The translations under genes were made by a program, and so were the position numbers. DNA of 10,817 nt from an uncultured Rikenellaceae bacterium (GTDB lineage: Bacteria > Bacteroidota > Bacteroidia > Bacteroidales > Rikenellaceae). Below, one piece after another: positions 1-5,536 of this stretch. The stretch spans positions 1 to 10,817 of the forward strand of contig CAMWRR010000039.1 of NCBI GenBank assembly GCA_947176715.1, written 5' to 3'. The notes beneath the pieces are model-generated. The model worked only from the letters and a program-made list of their open reading frames with translations. It did not search any database and was not told the origin of the DNA. Within the stretch, counting starts at the first letter, position 1. Each line of letters starts with the position of its first letter.

Positions 1-108
1 CCGGGGAGAAAAGAACGCAATCTGACTCACGGGAGAGCCGCGGTCGCTATTAGACTTTCCGTAGGTGCTGAAAAGCTCCTGCTTCTTTTCTGATGAAATG
101 TAGCTCAT
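1..108 (-). CDS. rpsO: 30S ribosomal protein S15, N-terminal part (runs off the window)
   Basis: The first 36 codons of a leftward gene lie at the edge; its ATG is at 106-108 on the reverse strand and the frame stays open to position 1. The peptide begins MSYISSEKKQELFSTYGKSN and continues with DRGSPVSQIAFF. This matches the S15 N-terminus: a short start, EKK, then the GKSNxDxGSPxxQIAxF block before helix 2. S15 binds 16S rRNA at an early step of 30S assembly. A textbook Bacteroidota promoter lies just upstream (131-161). The gene is divergent from trpS. The variable part (PVSQ, FFSPR) is a little unusual for the family, but the block order is right. The rest of the protein lies outside the window, so length and C-terminus cannot be checked. 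Confidence 0.85.
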   Translation of the reverse strand, partial: MSYISSEKKQELFSTYGKSNSDRGSPVSQIAFFSPR

Positions 109-130
109 TTTAGATTTATTTAAACCGGGG

Positions 131-161
131 CAAAGGTAAGATATATTTTTCAATCCGCCAA
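131..161 (-). promoter_or_regulatory. Bacteroidota-type promoter of rpsO
   Basis: Read on the reverse strand, TTG at 161-159 is followed after exactly 20 bases by TACCTTTG at 138-131. This matches the primary sigma consensus of Bacteroidota (TTG near -33, TAnnTTTG near -7). The rpsO ATG lies 22 bases beyond the -7 box, giving a short A/T-rich leader without a Shine-Dalgarno sequence. Confidence 0.75.
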
Positions 162-243
162 ACATTTGCTTCGTCCGGTCTGCCCGGTTACGGTGGAACG
201 TGCCGGCGGCGGGTGTCACGACGGAGATGCGGCTGCCGTTACG

Positions 244-275
244 TTTGGTCGTTTTGCATAAAAAGCGTAATTTTG
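244..275 (+). promoter_or_regulatory. Bacteroidota-type promoter of trpS; decides the trpS start
   Basis: TTTG at 244-247 (TTG 245-247) is followed by a 20-base spacer and TAATTTTG at 268-275, a perfect TAnnTTTG box. Transcription would start around 281-285, some 15 bases before the ATG at 299. The earlier in-frame ATG at 200 lies upstream of this promoter and would not be in the transcript, which argues against the longer start. Confidence 0.7.
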
Positions 276-298
276 TCGTCCATAAAAACAGACCTATC

Positions 299-1288
299 AT
301 GGACACAGTAGTCAGCGGCATCCGTTCTACGGGGAACCTACATCTGGGCAACTATTTCGGCGCCCTTCGCAATTTCATATCCATGCAACACGAGAACCGT
401 TGCTTCTTCTTCATAGCGGACTACCACTCGCTGACGACCCATCCCGACCCGGCGTCGCTCCACGGCAACGTGCGCAACGTGCTGACCGAATATCTCGGCG
501 CGGGTCTCGATCCGGAGGCGTCGGCCATATACATACAGAGCGACGTGCCCGAGGTGACGGAGCTTTATCTGCTTCTCAACATGCACGCCTACATAGGCGA
601 GCTGCAACGCACCGCCTCGTTCAAGGACAAGATACGCAAGCACTCCGACAACGTCAACGCCGGCCTTCTGACCTATCCGGTGCTCATGGCCGCCGACATA
701 CTCATGCACAGGGCCGATTGCGTGCCGGTGGGCAAAGATCAGGAGCAGCATCTTGAGATGACACGCAAGTATGCCCGCCGTTTCAACACCATCTACGGCG
801 TCGACTTCTTCCCCGAGAGCCAGCCCTATAAGTTCAAGGGCGAGCTGATAAAGGTGCCCGGTCTCGACGGCAACGGCAAGATGGGCAAGAGCGAGGGCAA
901 CGGCATATACCTTGTAGACAGCGATGCCGACATACGCAAGAAGGTGATGAAGGCGCTAACCGACGGAGGTCCCACCGAGCCGAACATGCCTATGTGCGAG
1001 GGGGTGAAAAACCTCTTCACCATGCTCTCGATAGTCTCCGACAAGGAGGTGTACGACCACTTCCTTTCGCAGTATAACGACTGTACCGTGCGTTACGGCG
1101 ACCTGAAAAAACAGCTGGCCGAGGATATAATAAAGGTGGTGGCCCCCATAAGGGAGCGCATAACGGAGATAAGGTCCGACGACGCCTATCTGCGACGCGC
1201 CGTTAAGATTGGTGCCGAAAAGGCCCGCGAGAGCGCGTCCGCCACACTCAAAGAGGTGCGCCGCATAATGGGTTTCAAACCGTTCTGA
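299..1288 (+). CDS. trpS: Tryptophan--tRNA ligase (tryptophanyl-tRNA synthetase)
   Basis: This class I aminoacyl-tRNA synthetase charges tRNA-Trp with tryptophan using ATP in the cytoplasm. At 329 residues it has the usual bacterial TrpS length. The HIGH-type signature is TGNLHLGNY at residues 11-19. The GKDQ segment of the active-site region is at 145-148. The second signature is KMGKS at 194-198, with Gly in place of the usual Ser of KMSKS. The ATG at 299 is chosen because the following sequence (MDTVVSGIRSTGNLHLGNY) matches the normal family N-terminus and because a good promoter lies at 244-275. An in-frame ATG at 200 would add 33 basic, unconserved residues. Of its 20 Ile codons, 17 are ATA despite generally G/C-rich codons. 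The gene is divergent from rpsO and probably monocistronic, since the next gene has its own promoter. Confidence 0.96.
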   Translation: MDTVVSGIRSTGNLHLGNYFGALRNFISMQHENRCFFFIADYHSLTTHPDPASLHGNVRNVLTEYLGAGLDPEASAIYIQSDVPEVTELYLLLNMHAYIGELQRTASFKDKIRKHSDNVNAGLLTYPVLMAADILMHRADCVPVGKDQEQHLEMTRKYARRFNTIYGVDFFPESQPYKFKGELIKVPGLDGNGKMGKSEGNGIYLVDSDADIRKKVMKALTDGGPTEPNMPMCEGVKNLFTMLSIVSDKEVYDHFLSQYNDCTVRYGDLKKQLAEDIIKVVAPIRERITEIRSDDAYLRRAVKIGAEKARESASATLKEVRRIMGFKPF

Positions 1289-1344
1289 TGCGCCCTGACA
1301 CACGGTTTGAGTGCAGGTGCGTGTAAGAATGGAACGCCATAAAT

Positions 1345-1375
1345 TTGAATTATTGAGAAAAAATATATTACTTTG
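1345..1375 (+). promoter_or_regulatory. Probable promoter of the DUF177-rpmF operon
   Basis: TTG at 1345-1347 is followed by 20 bases and TTACTTTG at 1368-1375. This fits the Bacteroidota TTG/TAnnTTTG consensus except that the second base of the -7 box is T. It lies 35 bases before the ATG at 1411, in an A/T-rich patch between two G/C-rich genes. Confidence 0.6.
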
Positions 1376-1410
1376 TGCGAATATTGTCCGGAAAAATCTA
1401 ACGCGGAACT

Positions 1411-1926
1411 ATGTCGAAAGTGAGTAAATATGCGATATTTCATCAGGGTCTCTCCGTAGGGGAGCACACCTATGAGTTCGTTTTGGACGACAGGTTCTTC
1501 GAGGATTACGGCGGAGAGATAACTCGCGGACGGTGCGATGCCACGGTTACGCTCGTAAAGAGCGCGAATCTGCTCAATATGCACACGGTAATAACCGGCA
1601 GTGTGGAGGTCCCTTGCGACCGTTGCCTCGAGGGATTCGATATCCCCGTCGATTTCGACGGTGCGCTCGTGGTGAAGTTCTCGTCGGAGCGCGAGGGGTA
1701 CGACGTCGACCGCCACACCGGTTTCGACGACGAGATATTGTGGCTCTCGCCCGATACGGACGCTATCGATCTGAGCGAATATCTCTACGAGAGCATCTAC
1801 CTCAGCCTGCCCATGCAGAGGGTGCACCCCGAGGGAGAGTGCGATCCCGACATGTTGGCGCGTTTCGTTCAGGCACCCGATGACGAGTCGGATGTTTACG
1901 ACGACCAAGAGTATAACGAAGAATAA
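1411..1926 (+). CDS. DUF177 / YceD family protein (23S rRNA accumulation protein)
   Basis: This 171-residue protein is recognised mainly by position and by a CDRC motif at residues 69-72 in the context VPCDRCLE, the hallmark of the DUF177/YceD family. A third Cys (144) lies in a PEGEC segment near the C-terminus. The tail is strongly acidic (DDESDVYDDQEYNEE). Family members are encoded directly upstream of rpmF in many bacteria, as here (21 bases between stop and ATG). In E. coli and plants they are needed for normal accumulation of 23S rRNA. A role in large-subunit assembly is therefore likely by family and context, but nothing in the sequence shows a catalytic activity. The metal- or RNA-binding role of the cysteines is inference. 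The 1345-1375 promoter probably drives it together with rpmF. Confidence 0.88.
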   Translation: MSKVSKYAIFHQGLSVGEHTYEFVLDDRFFEDYGGEITRGRCDATVTLVKSANLLNMHTVITGSVEVPCDRCLEGFDIPVDFDGALVVKFSSEREGYDVDRHTGFDDEILWLSPDTDAIDLSEYLYESIYLSLPMQRVHPEGECDPDMLARFVQAPDDESDVYDDQEYNEE

Positions 1927-1947
1927 AACAGTTTAATAAATAGAGAA

Positions 1948-2127
1948 ATGGCACATCCTAAACACAAGATCTCCAAACAGAGAAGAGATAAAAGAAGAAC
2001 GCACTACAAAGCGGTGGCTCCTACTGTGTCTACCTGCTCTAACTGCGGCGCGGCTACGCTCTACCACAGAGTGTGCCCCGAGTGCGGCTACTATCGCGGC
2101 AAACAGACCACTGCCGAGAAGGAGTAA
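1948..2127 (+). CDS. rpmF: 50S ribosomal protein L32
   Basis: This 59-residue basic protein begins MAHPKHKISKQRRDKRRTHY, the standard L32 N-terminus (xxPKxKxSKxRRDxRRxH). It carries two cysteine pairs, CSNC (residues 30-33) and CPEC (43-46), which form the zinc ribbon of the C+ form of L32. This suggests the zinc-binding version rather than a zinc-independent paralogue. L32 is a structural protein of the large ribosomal subunit near the peptidyl transferase region. It follows DUF177 by 21 bases and is followed by a terminator-like hairpin, so DUF177-rpmF form a unit, with plsX and fabH further down the same strand. Confidence 0.97.
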   Translation: MAHPKHKISKQRRDKRRTHYKAVAPTVSTCSNCGAATLYHRVCPECGYYRGKQTTAEKE

Positions 2128-2132
2128 TATAA

Positions 2133-2174
2133 TAGAGGTTATGTCGTTTGCAAGAGCGGCATAGCCTCTGTTTT
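2133..2174 (+). terminator. Rho-independent-like terminator after rpmF
   Basis: AGAGGTTATG (2134-2143) pairs with CATAGCCTCT (2160-2169) as a 10-bp stem with one G-U wobble and a 16-base loop, followed by TTTTATT. It begins six bases after the rpmF stop. The loop itself contains TCGTTTGCAA, which is complementary to a segment just before plsX, so termination and the downstream fold may compete. Confidence 0.6.
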
Positions 2175-2386
2175 ATTCCGGCGACGACGTTCGCACGATG
2201 TTCCCTGAGGCGGGTTTGCTCCGTTGGCGGGAACCGTACGATAAAAGCGGTGTTTCGGCACTTGAGTAGAGCCTGCTCCCGTCTCGAGGCGGGGAACTCC
2301 GCATAAAATGTGACCGTTTTCGACAGGCCTGATGCGATAGCGAGGTTTTCAATCGCCTCAGCCGGGAAAACGTCTGTTGCAAACGA
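2144..2386 (+). ncRNA. Candidate structured RNA or leader between rpmF and plsX
   Basis: The spacer contains nested complementary segments. An outer helix pairs TCGTTTGCAA (2144-2153) with TTGCAAACGA (2377-2386), 10 of 10. A second pairs 2172-2182 with 2361-2370 (CCGGC with GCCGG, then T-rich with A-rich, one bulge). A third pairs CTGAGGCG (2205-2212) with CGCCTCAG (2354-2361). Inside, 2239-2251 pairs with 2313-2322 with small bulges, and 2277-2283 pairs with 2288-2294 as a hairpin with a TCGA loop. Several wobbles are G-U on this strand, which favours the plus strand. The overall shape, a long interrupted rod with open middle, recalls 6S RNA, but I do not recognise a family. It could equally be a 5' leader of plsX, ending 18 bases before its ATG. 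No clear promoter or 3' terminator was seen. Confidence 0.35.
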
Positions 2387-2404
2387 ACTAATTTATTACT
2401 GTCC

Positions 2405-3349
2405 ATGAGAATAGGCATTGACGCTATGGGCGGCGATTACGCTCCCGAGGCCGTCGTTTTGGGCACCATAGAGGCTGCCAAGAGTGTCTCTCCCTCGACC
2501 GTCATAGTGCTCTACGGAGACAAGGAGGCCGTCGGGAAGATATTCGATGCCAACGGCGGCAAACCCGATTGCGTGGAGATAGTCCACACCACCGAGGCCA
2601 TTGCCATGAACGAACATCCTACTCAGGCATTCTCGCAGAAGAGCGATTCGAGTATAACCGTCGGCTTCAGAGACCTCAAGAGAGGTGCGATAGACGGTTT
2701 CGCCTCGGCCGGCAGTACCGGTGCCATGATGGTGGGTTGTATGCTCGTATCCAAAACCATACCCGGGGTCATTCGCCCCTCCATAGGTAGCGGTCTTATG
2801 AGCGTAAGAGGCTCCAAGGTTATGCTTCTGGACGTAGGTCTCAATGTCGACTGCAAGCCCGACGTGTTGCACCAATACGGCATTATGGGTTCGATATACG
2901 CCAAGGTCATGTTCGGTATCGACACTCCGCGCGTGGCTCTGCTCAACATAGGCGAAGAGCCGGAGAAGGGCAATATGACCACTCGTGAGACCCATCAGCT
3001 CATGGCCGGGTCGCGCGATTTCAATTTCGTGGGTAATATCGAGAGCAAACACATATTCTCGGGAGAGATAGCCGACGTGATAGTATGCGACGGTTTCGTC
3101 GGTAATGCCTTGCTGAAACAGGCGGAGGGCATCTACTCGTTGTTCGCCGGCAAGCTGCCCGCGGACGATCCCGTCATGTGCGGTCTCAACTACGAGAACG
3201 AGGGCGGCACCCCGGTGCTCGGCATCAACCATTGCGTGGTGATAGGCCACGGTTGTTCCACCCCTCTCGCCATCACCAACATGATCTTAGCGACGGAGAA
3301 GAACATTGCTCTCGGTCTGGTAAGTAAATTCAAAGAAGCATTCGTCTAA
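2405..3349 (+). CDS. plsX: Phosphate acyltransferase PlsX (acyl-ACP:phosphate transacylase)
   Basis: PlsX converts acyl-ACP and phosphate into acyl-phosphate, the acyl donor for PlsY at the first step of phosphatidic acid synthesis; it is a soluble, membrane-associated enzyme. The 314-residue protein starts with the family signature MRIGIDAMGGDYAP, and continues with a GFASAGSTGAMM segment, a LLDVGLNVDCKP segment and a VCDGFVGNALLK segment, all typical of PlsX. It is somewhat shorter than the E. coli enzyme (about 356 residues) but complete at both ends. Its TAA overlaps the ATG of fabH by one base (TAATG), so translation of the two is probably coupled. It lies 277 bases after rpmF, an unusually large and folded spacer for this cluster, and no good promoter was found directly in front of it. 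Confidence 0.95.
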   Translation: MRIGIDAMGGDYAPEAVVLGTIEAAKSVSPSTVIVLYGDKEAVGKIFDANGGKPDCVEIVHTTEAIAMNEHPTQAFSQKSDSSITVGFRDLKRGAIDGFASAGSTGAMMVGCMLVSKTIPGVIRPSIGSGLMSVRGSKVMLLDVGLNVDCKPDVLHQYGIMGSIYAKVMFGIDTPRVALLNIGEEPEKGNMTTRETHQLMAGSRDFNFVGNIESKHIFSGEIADVIVCDGFVGNALLKQAEGIYSLFAGKLPADDPVMCGLNYENEGGTPVLGINHCVVIGHGCSTPLAITNMILATEKNIALGLVSKFKEAFV

Positions 3350-4356
3350 TGAAAAATATAACTGCAGCTATTACCGGTGTGGGCGGTTATCTGCCCGATT
3401 ACATCCTCGACAACGAGGAGCTAAGCCGTATGGTAGACACCACCGACGAGTGGATAATGACACGCATCGGCATCAAGACACGCCATATCCTCAAAGGCGA
3501 GGGCAAAGGTACCTCGGTCATGGCGGCGGAGGCTGTCAAGGAGCTACTTGCTAAAACCGGCACCGACCCTTTGAGCGTGGATCTCATAATCTGCGCTACG
3601 GTGACTCAGGATATGCACTTCCCCTCGACGGCCAATCTCGTGGCTCATGAGGCGGGTTTGACCAACGCTTTCGCGTTCGATATGAGCGCGGCCTGCAGCG
3701 GATTCCTCTTCGGTATGCAGACGGCGGCATGTTACATAGAGAGCGGACGTTACAAGAAGGTTATACTCGTGGGGGCCGATAAGATGTCTTCCATAGTCGA
3801 CTACGAAGACCGCAAGACCTGTCCCATATTCGGCGACGGTGCCGGTGCGGTGCTTTTCGAGCCTAACACCGAGGGTAACGGTCTCATAGATTCGCTTCTC
3901 CACTCCGACGGTGCCGGTGCCCAGCATCTCTACATGAAGGCCGGCGGATCGGCATACCCTCCCACCATAGAGACGGTGCAGAACAAGTGGCACCACATCC
4001 ATCAGGAGGGACAGGCCGTGTTCAAAGCGGCCGTATCCAACATGGCGGATACTGCAGTAGAGCTTATGGAGCGTAACAACCTCGATAGCGACGATATACG
4101 TTTCCTCGTGCCGCATCAGGCCAACATGCGTATCATCGACGCCACTGCGGCCCGCATGGGTCTCAGCCGCGAGAAGTGCATGATAAACATCGACCGTTAC
4201 GGTAACACCACTGCCGCCACATTGCCCTTGTGCCTCTGGGACTACGAGAGCAAGCTCAAAAAAGGCGACAACCTCGTGTTCGCGGCTTTCGGCGGCGGAT
4301 TCACATGGGGTGCGATATACTTCAAGTGGGCATACGACGGTAATGTTAAAAAATAG
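3349..4356 (+). CDS. fabH: Beta-ketoacyl-ACP synthase III
   Basis: FabH condenses acetyl-CoA (or another short primer acyl-CoA) with malonyl-ACP to start type II fatty acid synthesis in the cytoplasm. The 335-residue protein has the complete catalytic triad: Cys116 in DMSAACSGFLFG, His256 in VPHQANMRI, and Asn286 in YGNTTAA. The glycine-rich GDGAGAVLFE stretch (about 162-171) and the C-terminal FGGGFTWGA are also in place. Length is normal. The start codon overlaps the plsX stop (TAATG), so FabH and PlsX, which feed membrane lipid synthesis from opposite ends, are made from one transcript. Primer specificity (straight versus branched) cannot be read from the sequence here; branched-chain use is common in this phylum. 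A weak hairpin and then a tRNA gene follow. Confidence 0.96.
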   Translation: MKNITAAITGVGGYLPDYILDNEELSRMVDTTDEWIMTRIGIKTRHILKGEGKGTSVMAAEAVKELLAKTGTDPLSVDLIICATVTQDMHFPSTANLVAHEAGLTNAFAFDMSAACSGFLFGMQTAACYIESGRYKKVILVGADKMSSIVDYEDRKTCPIFGDGAGAVLFEPNTEGNGLIDSLLHSDGAGAQHLYMKAGGSAYPPTIETVQNKWHHIHQEGQAVFKAAVSNMADTAVELMERNNLDSDDIRFLVPHQANMRIIDATAARMGLSREKCMINIDRYGNTTAATLPLCLWDYESKLKKGDNLVFAAFGGGFTWGAIYFKWAYDGNVKK

Positions 4357-4362
4357 GGTAAC

Positions 4363-4381
4363 GGCGGTTCGTGCCGCTTTT
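4363..4381 (+). terminator. Weak terminator-like hairpin after fabH
   Basis: GCGG (4364-4367) pairs with CCGC (4374-4377) around the loop TTCGTG, extended by a G-T wobble, and is followed by TTTTA. It starts seven bases after the fabH stop and ends six bases before the tRNA. The stem is short and read-through into the tRNA is plausible, since no promoter was found between them. Confidence 0.35.
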
Positions 4382-4386
4382 ACTAC

Positions 4387-4461
4387 GGCTCTATAGTTCA
4401 AGGGATAGAACAAGGGTTTCCTAAACCCTAGATTCGCGTTCGAGTCGCGGTGGAGCTACCA
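4387..4461 (+). tRNA. tRNA-Arg (anticodon CCT)
   Basis: A full 75-base cloverleaf is present, with encoded CCA. The acceptor stem is GGCTCTA with TGGAGCT (two G-U pairs). The D-arm is GTTC/GAAC, the anticodon stem AGGGT/ACCCT with loop TTCCTAA, and the T-arm TCGCG/CGCGG around TTCGAGT. The anticodon CCT (4420-4422) reads the AGG arginine codon, which occurs in these genes (for example in trpS). It sits 30 bases after fabH without a visible promoter of its own and may be processed from the fabH transcript. A strong hairpin starts at the base right after CCA. Confidence 0.95.
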
Positions 4462-4497
4462 AAAGGGGGAATAACATCGTTTTGTTGTTCCCCCTTT
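4462..4497 (+). terminator. Strong terminator directly after the tRNA
   Basis: A 15-base arm (4462-4476, AAAGGGGGAATAACA) pairs with 4483-4497 with one wobble, around a 6-base loop. The right arm ends in TTT followed by CTC. It abuts the tRNA CCA with no spacer and would end the plsX-fabH-tRNA transcript. Confidence 0.75.
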
Positions 4498-4754
4498 CTC
4501 GTACGTATCGCCTTAGATTGGTGGCTTGATATGTAGGCCTCGTTTGGTCTCGATAAAGGAGTGTCGCTGTCCGGCATGACATATCCGTTGAGATATGCAG
4601 GCCCGAGCGGAGCGAGGGATGCCAAACACGATTTCCGCTTTCCATCCCGAATAATGAGGGCTGGCAGGCCGCATCTCGCGGTGGGCATATCTCGCGGTGG
4701 ACAGTCACTCTCCGGCGGTCCATACAGAGTAGCAATCGGTTATCTTGTAGAAAC
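4498..4754. other. Gene-free stretch with short repeats
   Basis: No gene is supported here. Open frames exist on both strands, but one runs through the tRNA and terminator and the other runs antisense into rpmA, and neither resembles a known protein. The region holds two copies of ATCTCGCGGTGG (see the repeat entry) and a G/C-rich run around 4602-4620. No TAnnTTTG promoter box was found in either direction. It may be a decayed remnant or plain spacer. Confidence 0.6.
4673..4701 (+). repeat. Two direct copies of a 12-base motif that echoes the tRNA tail
   Basis: ATCTCGCGGTGG occurs at 4673-4684 and 4689-4700, a 16-base period. The second copy continues with A, so TCGCGGTGGA (4692-4701) is identical to ten bases of the tRNA-Arg T-arm/acceptor junction (4445-4454). 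The first copy matches nine of these. Confidence 0.6.
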
Positions 4755-4789
4755 AAAAAACGGCACCCGCGCATACGGATGCCGTTTTT
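4755..4789 (-). terminator. Terminator of the rplU-rpmA operon
   Basis: AAAAACGGCA (4756-4765) pairs perfectly with TGCCGTTTTT (4780-4789), and the stem continues with CCG/CGG after one mismatch. On the reverse strand the stem ends in a run of T, 20 bases past the rpmA stop. The flanking A and T runs make it usable in both directions. Confidence 0.85.
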
Positions 4790-4808
4790 CGATTATATCT
4801 TCTCCGGA

Positions 4809-5069
4809 TTACTCAGCCAGAGGAACGATAGATACGAATGATTTGCCGCCTGTCTTTTTCTTGAAAGAGACGGTGCCGTCGATGAGGGCGAAGAGCGTGT
4901 GGTCTTTACCCATACCTACGTTTTCGCCGGGGTTGTGAACCGTGCCGCGCTGACGTACTATAATGTTGCCAGCTTTAGCGAACTGACCGCCGAAAAGTTT
5001 CACACCCAGACGTTTGCTTTCAGATTCACGGCCGTTCTTTGAACTACCTACACCTTTCTTGTGTGCCAT
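4809..5069 (-). CDS. rpmA: 50S ribosomal protein L27
   Basis: This 86-residue basic protein begins MAHKKGVGSSKNGRESESKR and contains RQRGTVHNPGENVGMGKDHTLFAL, the core L27 signature. L27 sits near the peptidyl transferase centre, and its flexible N-terminus reaches tRNA in the P site. The N-terminus starts directly at MAHKKG, without the cleaved extension found in Firmicutes, so no Prp-type processing is expected. It follows rplU by 20 bases on the same strand and is followed by a strong terminator, forming the conserved L21-L27 operon. Confidence 0.98.
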   Translation of the reverse strand: MAHKKGVGSSKNGRESESKRLGVKLFGGQFAKAGNIIVRQRGTVHNPGENVGMGKDHTLFALIDGTVSFKKKTGGKSFVSIVPLAE

Positions 5070-5089
5070 TTTCTAAAACTGTCTTTAAA

Positions 5090-5401
5090 TTAACCTACGA
5101 TTTCTTCGATGGCTATCTGAGTAAGATACTGGCGATGGCCGTTCTTCACCTTGTAGCCTTTTCTCCTCTTCTTCTTGAAGACGATAACCTTGTCGTCTTT
5201 GAGGTGGCGGAGAATTTTCGCTTTTACCTGAGCACCTTCTACCACAGGTGTGCCCACTTTAACCTGACCGTCGTTGTCCACAAGCAGGATTTTATCGAAG
5301 CTCAAAGACGAACCTTCTTCGCCTTCAAGACGGTGAACATAGAGCTTACGATCTTTTTCAACTTTGAATTGTTGACCTGCAATTTCTACGATTGCGTACA
5401 T
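5090..5401 (-). CDS. rplU: 50S ribosomal protein L21
   Basis: This 103-residue protein starts MYAIVEIAGQQFKVEKDRKLYVHRL, the standard L21 N-terminus, and carries the KKKRRKGYKVKNGHRQYLTQI segment that contacts 23S rRNA. Length is normal for bacteria. It is the first gene of the leftward rplU-rpmA operon. Its Ile codons are mostly ATC or ATT (7 of 8), in contrast to the ATA-rich trpS, as expected for a highly expressed gene. The promoter at 5436-5464 lies 34 bases upstream. Confidence 0.98.
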   Translation of the reverse strand: MYAIVEIAGQQFKVEKDRKLYVHRLEGEEGSSLSFDKILLVDNDGQVKVGTPVVEGAQVKAKILRHLKDDKVIVFKKKRRKGYKVKNGHRQYLTQIAIEEIVG

Positions 5402-5435
5402 TTAATCTGTTTAAATGATTTTGTTTTCCAGACTG

Positions 5436-5464
5436 CAAAGATAGATATAATTTCGGAACCTCAA
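5436..5464 (-). promoter_or_regulatory. Bacteroidota-type promoter of rplU-rpmA
   Basis: On the reverse strand TATCTTTG (5443-5436) is a perfect TAnnTTTG box, followed by C. An upstream TTG (5464-5462) lies 18 bases away, slightly shorter than the usual spacing. The A/T-rich leader to the rplU ATG is about 34 bases. Confidence 0.7.
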
Positions 5465-5499
5465 AACTTTTATCGCTTTTATTTCACGTAATTAATGTC

Positions 5500-5507
5500 T
5501 ACTTTTG
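5500..5507 (+). promoter_or_regulatory. Probable -7 box of the manA promoter
   Basis: TACTTTTG matches TAnnTTTG and lies 29 bases before the ATG at 5537. No TTG stands at the expected distance upstream (the bases there are TTT), so only the -7 half is well supported. It is divergent from the rplU promoter. Confidence 0.45.
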
Positions 5508-5536
5508 GGGCCTGAACAGGTAATTCACTTAAGGTT

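Noticed and set aside
200..298. In-frame upstream start for trpS adding 33 residues
   Set aside because: The added residues are not TrpS-like and a well-formed promoter lies between this ATG and the one at 299.
194..1288. KMGKS in TrpS as a sign of a damaged active site
   Set aside because: The lysines and final serine are kept and the rest of the protein is intact. This variant fits what I know of Bacteroidota TrpS.
2171..2400. Known riboswitch, tmRNA, RNase P or SRP RNA in the rpmF-plsX spacer
   Set aside because: The conserved cores of these RNAs that I can recall (for example the RNase P GAGGAAAGTCC block or the tmRNA T-arm end) are not present.
2173..2418. Minus-strand frame of 81 codons across the rpmF-plsX spacer
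   Set aside because: It starts inside plsX, lacks a promoter box in the right place, and the region is better explained by nested inverted repeats.
2396..3250. Long open frame antisense to plsX (284 codons)
   Set aside because: It mirrors plsX codon usage, shows no recognisable domain, and plsX is certain on the other strand.
3544..4413. Long open frame antisense to fabH (289 codons)
   Set aside because: A shadow of fabH; it also begins inside the tRNA, and no protein family is recognised.
4421..4774. Minus-strand frames running through the tRNA and its terminator
   Set aside because: They overlap a clear tRNA, a terminator and short repeats, and have no family resemblance.
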